A DNA stretch of 64,000 bases, from the NCBI RefSeq assembly GCF_031921685.1, contig NZ_JAPDHU010000002.1, positions 806,001 to 870,000 on the forward strand. Direction: 5' to 3'. Positions 42,953-51,393 of the stretch are shown here, in pieces (the first letter of the stretch is position 1; each line of letters starts with the position of its first letter). The translations under genes and the position numbers were made by a program. Source of the DNA: Terripilifer sp031921685. GTDB lineage: Bacteria > Pseudomonadota > Alphaproteobacteria > Rhizobiales > Beijerinckiaceae. The notes beneath the pieces were generated by a model that saw nothing but the letters and a program-made list of their open reading frames with translations, searched no databases and had not been told where the DNA came from.

Positions 42953-44338
42953 TTATTCGGCCGCGCTGACCTGCGGCAGCGGAAAGGCGGCACGTTCCGC
43001 TTTCAGCAGCTCGGCCACCAGGAAGGCAACCTCAATGGCCTGTTCGGCATTGAGACGCGGATCGCAATGGGTGTGATAGCGATCGTGCAGCTCGGCCTCC
43101 GAGATCATGCGCGCGCCACCGGTGCATTCAGTGACGTTCTTGCCAGTCATCTCCAGATGGATGCCGCCGGCATAGGTGCCTTCGGCCTGATGCGCTGCGA
43201 AGAATGAGCGAATCTCGCCCATGATGCGCTCGAACGGTCGGGTTTTGTAACCGCCGGCCGAGATCGTATTGCCGTGCATCGGATCGCAGGACCAGACCAC
43301 CTTGGCGCCCTCGCGCTGCACGGCGCGGATGAGCTGGGGCAGGTGATCGGCGATCTTGTCCGAGCCGAAGCGACAGATCAGGGTCAACCGGCCAGCTTCG
43401 TTCTCAGGGTTGAGAACCTTGATCAGGCGCAAAAGGTCGTCGCTCTTCAGAGACGGACCGCATTTCAGGCCGATCGGATTCTTCACGCCACGGCAGAATT
43501 CCACATGCGCATGGTCGAGCTGGCGCGTGCGGTCGCCGATCCACAGCATATGGCCCGACGTGGCGTAGGGATCGCCGGTGGTCGAGTCGACGCGGGTCAG
43601 CGCCTGTTCAAAGCCGAGCAGCAGCGCCTCATGCGAGGTGTAGAAATCGGTCTGACGCAGCTCCGGATGCGCTTCGGCGTCGAGGCCGATGGCGCGCATG
43701 AAGCCTAGTGTCTCGGTGATCCGATCCGCCAGCTCCTGATAACGGCCCGACTGCGGGCTGTCCTTGATGAAGCCCAGCATCCAGCGATGCGCATTCTCCA
43801 GATTGGCGTAGCCGCCGGTCGCGAAGGCGCGCAGCAAGTTGAGCGTCGCCGCCGACTGCCGGTAGGCCTCGAGCAGACGCTTCGGATCGGGCGTGCGGCC
43901 CGCCGTCGTGAACTCGATGTCGTTGATGATGTCGCCGCGATAGCTCGGCAGTTCGATGCCGTTCTGCTTCTCGGTCGGCGCCGAACGCGGCTTGGCGAAC
44001 TGGCCGGCAACGCGGCCGATCTTGACCACGGGCGAGGCCGCGCCGAAGGTCATGACCACGGCCATCTGCAGGAAGACGCGGAAGAAGTCGCGGATGTTGT
44101 CGGCCGAATGCTCGGCGAAGCTCTCGGCGCAATCGCCGCCTTGCAGGAGGAACGCTTCGCCATTGGCGACCTTGCTCAACGCCCGTTTGAGCTTGCGCGC
44201 CTCACCTGCAAAAACGAGCGGCGGAAACCCGGCGAGCTGCTTCTCCACGTCACCCAGGACGGTCTTGTCCGGGTAGTCGGGGACCTGCTGGATCGGTTTT
44301 GATCTCCAGCTGTCGACGCTCCAGCGTTCGCTACTCAT
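42953..44338 (-). CDS. aroG: class II 3-deoxy-7-phosphoheptulonate (DAHP) synthase
   Basis: A 461-residue plant-type (AroA_II) DAHP synthase, the first enzyme of the shikimate pathway, joining PEP and erythrose 4-phosphate. Recognised features are the start WSVDSWRSKPIQQVPDYP, the block LLQGGDCAESFAEHSADNIRD near residue 78, GRVAGQFAKPRS near 108, and WSCDPMHGNTI near 355. The length fits the family. The gene symbol for this class varies between genomes. It is upstream of dgkA and panD. Confidence 0.92.
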   Translation of the reverse strand: MSSERWSVDSWRSKPIQQVPDYPDKTVLGDVEKQLAGFPPLVFAGEARKLKRALSKVANGEAFLLQGGDCAESFAEHSADNIRDFFRVFLQMAVVMTFGAASPVVKIGRVAGQFAKPRSAPTEKQNGIELPSYRGDIINDIEFTTAGRTPDPKRLLEAYRQSAATLNLLRAFATGGYANLENAHRWMLGFIKDSPQSGRYQELADRITETLGFMRAIGLDAEAHPELRQTDFYTSHEALLLGFEQALTRVDSTTGDPYATSGHMLWIGDRTRQLDHAHVEFCRGVKNPIGLKCGPSLKSDDLLRLIKVLNPENEAGRLTLICRFGSDKIADHLPQLIRAVQREGAKVVWSCDPMHGNTISAGGYKTRPFERIMGEIRSFFAAHQAEGTYAGGIHLEMTGKNVTECTGGARMISEAELHDRYHTHCDPRLNAEQAIEVAFLVAELLKAERAAFPLPQVSAAE

Positions 44339-44534
44339 CTGCCTGACTCCAAAGGGGCGGACCGGGACCCTCGTCCCGCCGCCCTAGCGCATATCTGTAC
44401 CGTCAGACTTATACACAAGGCCGGACCGATTGGCGATATTTTGCGCCCGGCGGGATACGACCATTGCCGGGCGCGACGCGCCATCCCAAACTGCCGGAAT
44501 CGGGCTGAAACCCGTCGCACTGGGAGGAGCGAAA

Positions 44535-45563
44535 ATGGTTGTAAGAGGGGTGGCTTTTGCTGTGGCCTTGGCGGCGCTGGCGCCGGCCACGGTTGCCGCG
44601 CAGACGCCGGAGACTTTCTATAAGGGCAAGGATATCAAGGTTCTAATCGGTGCCGGGGTGGGCGGCACCTATGGTCTTTATGCCCAGCTCGCCGCCCGGC
44701 ACATGCGCCAATATATCCCTGGCCAGCCGCCCCTGGTGCTCCAAGCCATGCCCGGCGCCGGCGGCATCGTGGCGCTCAATTATTCGGCCAATGCCGCGCC
44801 GAAAGACGGTTCGATGATCCACCTCGTTCATGCCGAGGTGCTGTTCGAGACCTTGATGAAGCCGGAGTCGAAGTTCAACGCCCGCGATTTTCAGTATATC
44901 GGCCGCTTCGCCGATGCCGATTCCATCGGCCTGATGAGCCGCCAGTCCGGCGTTCGCTCGCTCGACGAAGTGCGGCAGAAGCAGGTCACCATGGGGTCCA
45001 CCGGGCGCGACACCGCCTTCGCGCTCGGCCCCTTGATGCTGAACCGTTTCGCCGGAACCAAGTTCAAAGTCATCGCCGGCTATAAGGGCACGGCCGACAT
45101 TCACATCGCCATACAGCGCGGCGAAGTCGACGGCGCCGCCGTGACATTAGCCAATGCGCTGACCCTGCAAGGGGCGGCTGTCAAGAGCGGCGACCTGGTG
45201 CCGATCTTCGCCATTGCCGAAAACCGCATTCCGGATTTTCCCAACGTGCCGACGGTGACCGAATTCGGCCGCGACGCCAACGAAAAGGCCTTCCTCGACA
45301 TCTACACGTCGACCGGCACCATCGGCCGCGCCTTGGCCTTTCCGCCGGGCGTGCCGAAGCCCTTCGTTCAGGTTCTGCGCGAGGCCTTCGAAAAGACCAT
45401 CGTCGACAAGGAGTTTTTGGCCGAAGCGCAAAAGAGCAATACGCCCCTGGCGCCGATGTCAGGCGAGAAGCTCGCGGCCTATGTGGAGAAGCTGATGGCG
45501 ACGCCGCCGGATCAGATCGCGGCGGCGCGCAAGATCAATCAGGACCTGATGGAAGAGCCCTGA
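44535..45563 (+). CDS. Bug/TctC-family periplasmic receptor
   Basis: A 342-residue tripartite-tricarboxylate-type binding protein. A signal peptide (MVVRGVAFAVALAALAPATVAAQ) leads into YKGKDIKVLIGAGVGGTYGLYAQLAARH, then LVLQAMPGAGGIVALNYSANAAPKDG, the two ligand loops of the family. The ATG at 44535 has GGAGGAG upstream. No TctA/TctB membrane genes are near, which is common since most Bug receptors are orphans. A strong hairpin covers its stop codon. Confidence 0.85.
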   Translation: MVVRGVAFAVALAALAPATVAAQTPETFYKGKDIKVLIGAGVGGTYGLYAQLAARHMRQYIPGQPPLVLQAMPGAGGIVALNYSANAAPKDGSMIHLVHAEVLFETLMKPESKFNARDFQYIGRFADADSIGLMSRQSGVRSLDEVRQKQVTMGSTGRDTAFALGPLMLNRFAGTKFKVIAGYKGTADIHIAIQRGEVDGAAVTLANALTLQGAAVKSGDLVPIFAIAENRIPDFPNVPTVTEFGRDANEKAFLDIYTSTGTIGRALAFPPGVPKPFVQVLREAFEKTIVDKEFLAEAQKSNTPLAPMSGEKLAAYVEKLMATPPDQIAAARKINQDLMEEP

Positions 45564-45574
45564 GGCTCTTCCAT
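45549..45574. terminator. Perfect dyad covering the TctC stop codon, bidirectional terminator
   Basis: ATGGAAGAGCC, loop CTGA and the exact complement GGCTCTTCCAT give an 11-bp stem. The stop codon TGA of the receptor gene is in the loop. It lies between convergent genes, with TATTTTT six to ten bases after it on the plus strand, so it probably ends both transcripts. Confidence 0.7.
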
Positions 45575-45579
45575 CCTCG

Positions 45580-46959
45580 CTATTTTTCGTAGCGTACCGT
45601 GCGGGTGCGCATGGTCACCAGTTCTTCCGCCGCCGTCGGATGGACTGCCATGGTGGCATCGAAATCGGCCTTGGTGGCGCGCATCTTAACGGCGATGCCG
45701 AGCAGTTGCGCCATCTCGCCGGCATCGTGGCCGAGGATATGGACGCCAAGCACGCGATCGCTTTTGCCGTCGACGACGATCTTCATCATCATGCGTTCGG
45801 TGCGGCCGGACAGCGTGGCTTTCAGCGGCCGGAACGTGGCGCGATAGATATCGACAATATCGAAGGCGTCGCGCGCCTGCGCTTCCGTGAGACCGACCGT
45901 GCCGATTTCCGGCGTCGAGAACACGGCGCTGGCGACATTGCTGTGATCGACCTTGACGTCCTTGCCGCCAAAGACCGTATCGGCGAAGGCATGGCCTTCG
46001 CGCACGGCAACCGGCGTCAGATTGATGCGGTTGGTGACGTCGCCCACCGCGTAGATCGAGGGAACATTGGTGCGCGAGTAGTCATCGACTTTCACCGCGC
46101 CAACCTTGTCGAGTTGAACGCCGGCCTTTTCCAGGCCAAGCCCCTGGGTATGTGGATGACGCCCGGTGGCCACCAGCACCTGCTCGAACTCGCCGGTCGT
46201 GCCGTCGCTGAACGTCGCGGACAGAAGGCCGTTCGGCTGTTTCGCGATCTTGCTCGGCAGCACGCCGAAGCGTGTCGTCACGCCGGCATGATTGAGACCT
46301 TCGTGCAGGCCGGTGCGCAAGTCTTCGTCGAAGCCGCGCAGCACATTGTCGGCACGCATCACCTGCGTCACCTTGGTGCCAAGCCGCGTGAAGACGCTGG
46401 CGAATTCCACGGCGATAAAGCCGCCACCGACGATCAGCATGCTCGCCGGCAGATGCTTCAGATCGAACACCTCGTTCGAGGAAATCGCATGCTCGATGCC
46501 GGGAATTTCGGGCACCAAGGTCGGCGACCCGCCGGTGGCCACCAGAATATATTTGGCGGTGATCTTGCGGCCGTCGTTCAACAGACGAACGGTGTGCTCG
46601 TCCTCGATCTCGGCGCGGCTCTGCACGATGCTGCCGCCCACACCCTCGACGCCCTTCTGATAAAGGCCCGACAGGCGGGTGATTTCCTTTTCCTTGGCCG
46701 CGACCAGTTTGGTCCAGTCAAAGGTCGGCTTCTGCGGAAAGCTCCAGCCATAGCCGACGGCGTCTTCGTAATCGTCGACGAAGCGGCTGGCATAGACATA
46801 GAGTTTCTTCGGAATGCAGCCGCGAATGACGCAGGTGCCGCCGATGCGGAATTCTTCCGCCACCAGCACCTTGGCGCCATGCCCGCCGGCGATGCGCGAC
46901 GCGCGCACGCCACCCGAACCTGCACCGATGACGAAAAGATCGACGTCGAACTGTGCCAC
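45580..46959 (-). CDS. gor: glutathione-disulfide reductase
   Basis: A 459-residue FAD enzyme that reduces glutathione disulfide with NADPH. The FAD site is GAGSGGVRASR at 12-22 and the redox Cys pair is Cys43/Cys48 in GGTCVIRGCIPKK. The NADPH site is VGGGFIAVEFASVF near 172 and the His-Glu pair is in AVHPTAAEELVTMR near the end. It is last of a three-gene unit rpiA - DUF2059 - gor with gaps of 31 and 10 bases, a common order in Rhizobiales. Confidence 0.94.
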   Translation of the reverse strand: MAQFDVDLFVIGAGSGGVRASRIAGGHGAKVLVAEEFRIGGTCVIRGCIPKKLYVYASRFVDDYEDAVGYGWSFPQKPTFDWTKLVAAKEKEITRLSGLYQKGVEGVGGSIVQSRAEIEDEHTVRLLNDGRKITAKYILVATGGSPTLVPEIPGIEHAISSNEVFDLKHLPASMLIVGGGFIAVEFASVFTRLGTKVTQVMRADNVLRGFDEDLRTGLHEGLNHAGVTTRFGVLPSKIAKQPNGLLSATFSDGTTGEFEQVLVATGRHPHTQGLGLEKAGVQLDKVGAVKVDDYSRTNVPSIYAVGDVTNRINLTPVAVREGHAFADTVFGGKDVKVDHSNVASAVFSTPEIGTVGLTEAQARDAFDIVDIYRATFRPLKATLSGRTERMMMKIVVDGKSDRVLGVHILGHDAGEMAQLLGIAVKMRATKADFDATMAVHPTAAEELVTMRTRTVRYEK

Positions 46960-46969
46960 GGAGCGCTCC

Positions 46970-47509
46970 TTAAAGCTGGTGGCCCTTCTTCTTCATCTCT
47001 TCGCGCACGCGCACCATGATGTCGGTGGAGAGCTGGCGGTTCCAGGCGTCCATGGCGACGACCATCTGGTTGATGACCTTCGGCTGCATGGCGACATAGG
47101 CCTTGCCGGCATCAGAAGCGAAGAAATCGGCGACGGGCTTCAGATCCTTTTCGCTCATCGCGCCGGCGAAGGCATTGGTGGTCGCCTTGATGATCTCTTC
47201 CTTGCGGCCTTCGAATTCCGGCTGCAATTGCTTCAGCACGGCGATGAGGTCGTTACGCAGTTCCGGACGCGTGCGCGTCACGATGCCGATCGTCTGGTCG
47301 GCGAGCTGCGGATAGACGAGATCGAACGTGTTGGCGATGCCGGAGGTGAGCACCACCTGACGCGCCAGCGCGAGATGGCTCGGCGTATAGTTGTCGGTCT
47401 CGGCGGCGGCCGGAGCGGCGGGGGCCGGCTGTTGCGCCTGCAGGGCGACGGGCGCTAGCGCGGTTGCGAGCAAAGCAGCGACGAACAGAGAAGAGCGGAT
47501 CGATTTCAC
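46970..47509 (-). CDS. DUF2059 exported protein
   Basis: A 179-residue protein with a signal peptide (MKSIRSSLFVAALLATALA to LQAQ) and a Pro/Ala linker. The DUF2059 body has HLALARQVVLTSGIANTFD near residue 47 and LKPVADFFASDAGKAYVAM near 131, both conserved. The function is unknown; the location between rpiA and gor is common in the order and may reflect shared redox or sugar-phosphate expression. Confidence 0.87.
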   Translation of the reverse strand: MKSIRSSLFVAALLATALAPVALQAQQPAPAAPAAAETDNYTPSHLALARQVVLTSGIANTFDLVYPQLADQTIGIVTRTRPELRNDLIAVLKQLQPEFEGRKEEIIKATTNAFAGAMSEKDLKPVADFFASDAGKAYVAMQPKVINQMVVAMDAWNRQLSTDIMVRVREEMKKKGHQL

Positions 47510-47540
47510 GTTGTTTCACTCCAGCAAGGGGTCGTTGCTG

Positions 47541-48248
47541 TCAGGACCCCGGATTTCCGATGATATCCAGTCCGGATTCGCCAGCCACGATCACCGCATC
47601 GGCGAGGCCCAAGAACAGCCCGTGTTCGACCACGCCGGGAATGCTCTTAAGTTGGTCAGCCAAGCGTTCCGGATCGGGGACGGAACCTAGGGCACAATCG
47701 AGGATGCTGTGGGCTCCGTCGGTGACGAAAACATGGCCGTCCTTCGCCTGGCGCAGGCTGATGGTTCCCTTCAGGCCCAGATCGACGAACAATGCAGCAA
47801 GGGCCCGCCGCGTCGCTTCGAGACCGAACGGCACGACTTCGACGGGCAGGGGAAAGCGCCCCAAGGTCGCGACCTTCTTGGTGGCGTCGGTGATGACGAT
47901 CATACGCTTGGAGGCGAAGGCGACGATCTTCTCGCGCAGCAGAGCGCCGCCGCCACCCTTGATCAGGCGCAACTGCGGATCGAATTCGTCGGCGCCGTCA
48001 ACGGTGAGATCGAGCTCGGGTGTCTCGTCGAGAGTGGATAGGGTGATGCCCAAAGCTTCGGCCTGTCGGCGCGTCGCCTCGGAGGTCGGCACGCAAGTGA
48101 ACTTCAGGCCTTGCGCCACTTTCTCGCCGATGCAGTCGACGAAATGGGCGGCAGTCGAGCCTGTGCCAAGGCCAAGCCGCATGCCGTCACGGACGAATTC
48201 CGCGGCACGCTCGGCGGCAAGGCGTTTGGCTTTATCGAGGGAGGACAC
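47541..48248 (-). CDS. rpiA: ribose-5-phosphate isomerase A
   Basis: A 235-residue enzyme that interconverts ribose 5-phosphate and ribulose 5-phosphate. Motifs are GLGTGSTAAHFVD near 26, the catalytic DLTVDGADEFDPQ near 83 and IKGGGGALLREKIV near 98. I chose GTG at 48248 because it gives the usual length and start (SSLDKAKRLAAERAAEF); the frame is open to 48347 but that extension looks non-coding. Its ribosome site is weak. First in the unit with DUF2059 and gor. Confidence 0.9.
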   Translation of the reverse strand: MSSLDKAKRLAAERAAEFVRDGMRLGLGTGSTAAHFVDCIGEKVAQGLKFTCVPTSEATRRQAEALGITLSTLDETPELDLTVDGADEFDPQLRLIKGGGGALLREKIVAFASKRMIVITDATKKVATLGRFPLPVEVVPFGLEATRRALAALFVDLGLKGTISLRQAKDGHVFVTDGAHSILDCALGSVPDPERLADQLKSIPGVVEHGLFLGLADAVIVAGESGLDIIGNPGS

Positions 48249-48380
48249 GGAAGCGGGCGACCTTGGAAAACAAGCAAACTGGTAGGTCCGGTCGTTATGG
48301 ACTTGGGGGAACAAGGTCAACCCCGAGTCCGCCATGACCATGGACACAATTGCGAGGATGGTTCGCCGGTGGCGATGGGC

Positions 48381-48755
48381 CTATTTGCCGGGCGGCGTAC
48401 AGACGATGGCGTCATTCAGTAAATAGCAGATCGACATGGTGCCGCTGCGCAGGTCGACCCGGAAAATGCCGGCCTCGCCCTCGTGATGGGAGGCAGCGAG
48501 AGCATATTCGGACGGCGTCTGGGCACCAGCTCCTTCGCCGGAGCGGTAGCAGAGCGTCGTGCCGATCGTGCCTTCCTTCAGGCCATACTGGCAGGCGCCG
48601 ATCTCGCCGGTCAATTTATCCAGCCGATACATAAGGTTAAGGCCGGTCGCGGGTGATGCCATGAACTGATAGTTGGCGGCGACGGCGGGTAGGGCGAGGG
48701 CACCGAACAGGCCCATACCGGTCAAAACCGCAGAAAATCGCTTGAAACTGGCCAT
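48381..48755 (-). CDS. Exported hypothetical protein
   Basis: A 124-residue protein with a clear signal peptide (MASFKRFSAVLTGMGLFG to AVAA). The mature part has the pattern NLMYRLDKLTGEIGACQYG and GIFRVDLRSGTMSICYLLND, two similar strands each with a Cys near a [K/R]xTG or RSGT turn, suggesting a small beta repeat. No family is recognised. I chose the ATG at 48755; the frame is open upstream to 49040 but overlaps gph there. Confidence 0.6.
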   Translation of the reverse strand: MASFKRFSAVLTGMGLFGALALPAVAANYQFMASPATGLNLMYRLDKLTGEIGACQYGLKEGTIGTTLCYRSGEGAGAQTPSEYALAASHHEGEAGIFRVDLRSGTMSICYLLNDAIVCTPPGK

Positions 48756-48906
48756 AGGAACATCCCGCACTGGCGAACTGGCGGCCAGGGGACCGCCGCG
48801 ACGAATCGTTCCGGCAATTTTACCGCGATTGCCCGAAAAGGCGTCCGCTTTCGCGCGCGGCTTAATGCGCGTTTCGTCGGCAGCGGCTCTATGGTAGGCG
48901 GCGGAC

Positions 48907-49617
48907 ATGTCCAGCTCCCCTTCCAAGCCTCCCATCCTCGTTTTCGACCTCGACGGAACCCTGGCGGAGACCGCCGGCGACCTGATCGGTGCCCTCAACA
49001 CCATTTTGGAGCGCGAGGGCATGGCGCCCGTCAGCCTCAAGGCCGGCCGCGAAATGGTCGGCGCCGGTGGCCGTGTCCTCCTCCAGCATGGTTTTGCAGC
49101 GTCGGGCGGCGGGAAACTCGATCCGGACCGGCTGGAAAAGCTGTTTGCCGACTATCTGAAGGTCTACGAGAAGCGTATTGCCCAGGAATCGCACCTATTT
49201 CCCGGCCTGATTGCGGCGCTCGACCGGTTCGAGGCAGCCGGCTGGATCTTCGCCGTCTGCACCAACAAGGTCGAGCATGCGTCGCTGAAGCTCCTGAAAG
49301 CGCTCGATATCACCGACCGCTTCAAGGCGATCTGCGGCCAGGACTCGGTCTATATCGATGGCAAGGCGGTGATGAAGCCCGATCCGCGCGTATTGCGGGC
49401 CACCATCGAGCGGGCCGGCGGCAATCCCGCCCATACGGTGATGATCGGTGATTCGAAAACCGATATCCGCACCGCTCAGGCGGCCGGCATGCCCGTCGTC
49501 GCGGTTAATTTCGGCTACACCGATCAGCCGGTGGAGACTTTTGAGCCGAATGTGGTGATTTCCAGCTTCGATCAGCTCTGGGATGCGGTGGCAAACCTGA
49601 GATTTTCGGCGAGCTGA
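48907..49617 (+). CDS. gph: HAD-family phosphoglycolate phosphatase-like hydrolase
   Basis: A 236-residue HAD hydrolase. The nucleophile motif is VFDLDGTLAET with Asp14 and Asp16, motif II is FAVCTNK near 116, motif III uses Lys in VMKPDPRVL near 157, and motif IV is MIGDSKTDIRTAQAAG near 179. The cap domain follows motif I. Members dephosphorylate 2-phosphoglycolate formed by oxygenation or DNA repair. The assignment to Gph rather than another HAD is by likeness only. Confidence 0.85.
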   Translation: MSSSPSKPPILVFDLDGTLAETAGDLIGALNTILEREGMAPVSLKAGREMVGAGGRVLLQHGFAASGGGKLDPDRLEKLFADYLKVYEKRIAQESHLFPGLIAALDRFEAAGWIFAVCTNKVEHASLKLLKALDITDRFKAICGQDSVYIDGKAVMKPDPRVLRATIERAGGNPAHTVMIGDSKTDIRTAQAAGMPVVAVNFGYTDQPVETFEPNVVISSFDQLWDAVANLRFSAS

Positions 49618-49701
49618 TTGAATTTGCCTTCGGAACACCTGCCGATCGCCTTGACACTGGCGGGTGGCCCGGAGGATATAGCGCGCATTCGGCCATGCGC
49701 C

Positions 49702-49776
49702 GGGCGATTAGCTCAGCGGGAGAGCACTCCCTTCACACGGGAGGGGTCGCAGGTTCGATCCCTGCATCGCCCACCA
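49702..49776 (+). tRNA. tRNA-Val (anticodon CAC)
   Basis: The cloverleaf folds fully: acceptor arms GGGCGAT and ATCGCCC, D arm GCTCAGCGGGAGAGC, anticodon stem CTCCC/GGGAG around loop TTCACAC (anticodon CAC, reads GUG), and T arm GCAGG-TTCGATC-CCTGC. The 3' CCA is encoded. No repeat of its 3' end was seen in the window, so there is no sign of an integrated element here. Confidence 0.97.
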
Positions 49777-49807
49777 TTTCATCCTCCGTCTCGTATTTGC
49801 AGTCTGA

Positions 49808-49829
49808 AGTGATCCGCTGACGGATCACT
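49808..49829. promoter_or_regulatory. Dyad AGTGATCCG-CTGA-CGGATCACT
   Basis: A perfect 9-bp inverted repeat with a 4-base spacer lies 32 bases after the tRNA and 15 bases before the MucR-like start. It could end the tRNA transcript or be an operator, perhaps for the MucR-like protein itself. There is no T run. Confidence 0.4.
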
Positions 49830-49843
49830 GACGTACGAGGGGT

Positions 49844-50071
49844 ATGACCCTCGATCGCAACAGACTGCTACGTCTCACCACAGACGTGGCCTGCGCTTAT
49901 GTCGGCCACAACCGCATTCCCAAATCACAGCTGCCTGGATTGATTGCGAATATCTACGCAACGATCGAGCGGCAGATTTCCCCTCCGCCGGCCGCGCTTG
50001 TAACGCGGCGGGCGGTGCGGGGGCGGAAGCCAAAACTGACCGTTGGGCAAAGCCGCAAGCCCAAAAAATGA
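49844..50071 (+). CDS. MucR-like N-terminal domain protein without zinc finger
   Basis: A 75-residue protein. LLRLTTDVACAYVGHNRIPKS and then QLPGLIANIYATIER correspond to the N-terminal helical (oligomerising) region of MucR/Ros regulators, where ADIVSAYVSNN...LPGLI is usual. The zinc-finger DNA-binding half is missing; instead the protein ends in a basic, Pro/Lys/Arg tail (RRAVRGRKPKLTVGQSRKP). It may be a short DNA binder of its own, or a partner that joins full-length MucR oligomers and changes their activity. The ribosome site (GAGGGGT) is very near the ATG. Confidence 0.65.
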   Translation: MTLDRNRLLRLTTDVACAYVGHNRIPKSQLPGLIANIYATIERQISPPPAALVTRRAVRGRKPKLTVGQSRKPKK

Positions 50072-50087
50072 ACCTTTGGATGGCTGA

Positions 50088-50399
50088 CTAGGAGCCGGGC
50101 GCTTCCAGGCTGGGGCCGACCCATTGTTCGACCTGGCCGGCGTGCCAACCCATGTGCTCAAATTCTGCAGCGCTGATCCGTTTGCCCGCCTTGATGATGG
50201 CATCGTCGGCCGCTCCCGCCAGTTGCGCGACAGCTTTCTCGGCCTCTTCGCGGTCGACGATCGCCGCGTAAAATGTCTCTTCGGTCACGGGACCGGTCCC
50301 GTCCACCGGCAAGGACCTCACACTTACAGCCCAGCCTGAGCTCGGCTTGTCGAGGGCAGGAGATGGCTTCGATGGAGATGTCTTCGACTTGATCGGCAT
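50088..50399 (-). CDS. Small hypothetical protein
   Basis: A 103-residue, probably cytoplasmic protein with a disordered Lys/Ser/Pro-rich N-terminus (about 25 residues) and a helical acidic C-terminal half (DREEAEKAVAQLAGAADDAI, then RISAAEFEHMGWHAGQ). The ATG at 50399 follows GGAGA at good spacing. I recognise no family. It is convergent with the MucR-like gene and divergent from GntR. Confidence 0.55.
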   Translation of the reverse strand: MPIKSKTSPSKPSPALDKPSSGWAVSVRSLPVDGTGPVTEETFYAAIVDREEAEKAVAQLAGAADDAIIKAGKRISAAEFEHMGWHAGQVEQWVGPSLEAPGS

Positions 50400-50562
50400 G
50401 ATCGCTCTCCGACATTGTTTGCGACTGCCTGAACAATGAATCGAGCGATGGAGCGTTCCTTATTATTTTCTGAAATGAATAATTACGAAAATATAACAGG
50501 TTGATATAAGATATATCTCGCAATTTACATTAGGATGAGGACGCGCTGCTTCGCCTGGTGCC

Positions 50563-51393
50563 ATGCGCGAGGTCGACCTTGTCTTGTTCCAGTCCTATGC
50601 ACTACCACAGGTTATGAAGTTTCGGCGGGCGTTGCGCCCCGCGCATCCGGAGTTGCGAGTGCTGGTGCCCAGCGACAATCGTCTTCCCATGCATGCCCGG
50701 CTGCGCGATGCGCTGGCCTCGCGGATTGCCGCGCTCGAATGGGCCTCTGGCGAGGCCATCCCGTCCGAGCAGGAACTGGCCAAGACCTATGGCGTCTCCA
50801 CCAGCACCATGCGCAAGTCGATCGAACATCTGGTGCGCGAGGGACTGCTGGAGCGCAGGCAAGGCGTCGGCACTTTCGTCCGCCGGCCGTCTTTCGACGG
50901 GTCGCTGTTCCGCTGGTTCAATTTCGAGGATGCCTCGACGGGCGGTGGCCGCACGGTTCCCGAAAGCCGGCTCATCGAGCGCGAAGTCGTAGACGCCACA
51001 TCGGAGATCGCCAGGGGCTTGCGCCTGCCAGAGGGCGCCAAGGTGGTGCGGGTCCTGCGCCTGCGGCTCTGGGCCGGCAAGCCGGTGATCTGCGAAGACC
51101 TCTACCTGCCGCATCCGCTGTTCGAACCGTTCGTCACCATGGACGAACAGGAAATCGGCCCGCTGCTCTATCCGATCTATGAGCGTGCTTTTGGCCAGGT
51201 GGTGACCTCGGTCGAAGACGAGCTGTCGCTGGGCCAAGCCGATGCGGTGAAGTCGCGCTTGCTTGAAGTGAAGACGGGCGACCCGCTGATCGTCGTCGAA
51301 CGCACTTCTTTCGGTGCGAATGGCGCGCCAATCGATTGGCGGCGCGCCTATGGTCGATCCGATCGCTTTCGCTATCGCGTGCGTCTCACCTGA
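50563..51393 (+). CDS. GntR-family regulator (HutC/UTRA type)
   Basis: About 276 residues. The winged helix spans about residues 43-107: PMHARLRDALASRIAALEW, then IPSEQELAKTYGVSTSTMRK and EGLLERRQGVGTFV. The C-terminal UTRA ligand domain (about 120-272) has ARGLRLPEGAKVVRVLRLR and GDPLIVVERTSFGANG. The start is uncertain: no ribosome site precedes 50563, and a start at 50614 is also possible. It ends against the convergent amidohydrolase gene (stops abut). It probably controls the TctC operon through dyads at 54075 and 54096. Confidence 0.85.
   Translation: MREVDLVLFQSYALPQVMKFRRALRPAHPELRVLVPSDNRLPMHARLRDALASRIAALEWASGEAIPSEQELAKTYGVSTSTMRKSIEHLVREGLLERRQGVGTFVRRPSFDGSLFRWFNFEDASTGGGRTVPESRLIEREVVDATSEIARGLRLPEGAKVVRVLRLRLWAGKPVICEDLYLPHPLFEPFVTMDEQEIGPLLYPIYERAFGQVVTSVEDELSLGQADAVKSRLLEVKTGDPLIVVERTSFGANGAPIDWRRAYGRSDRFRYRVRLT

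Noticed and set aside
45640..47019. 459-codon plus-strand open frame opposite gor
   Set aside because: It mirrors glutathione reductase in the opposite frame; the protein on the minus strand has all expected motifs and this one has none.
49702..50399. tRNA-Val as attachment site of an integrated element
   Set aside because: No integrase gene and no second copy of the tRNA 3' end were seen nearby, so there is no support for a genomic island here.
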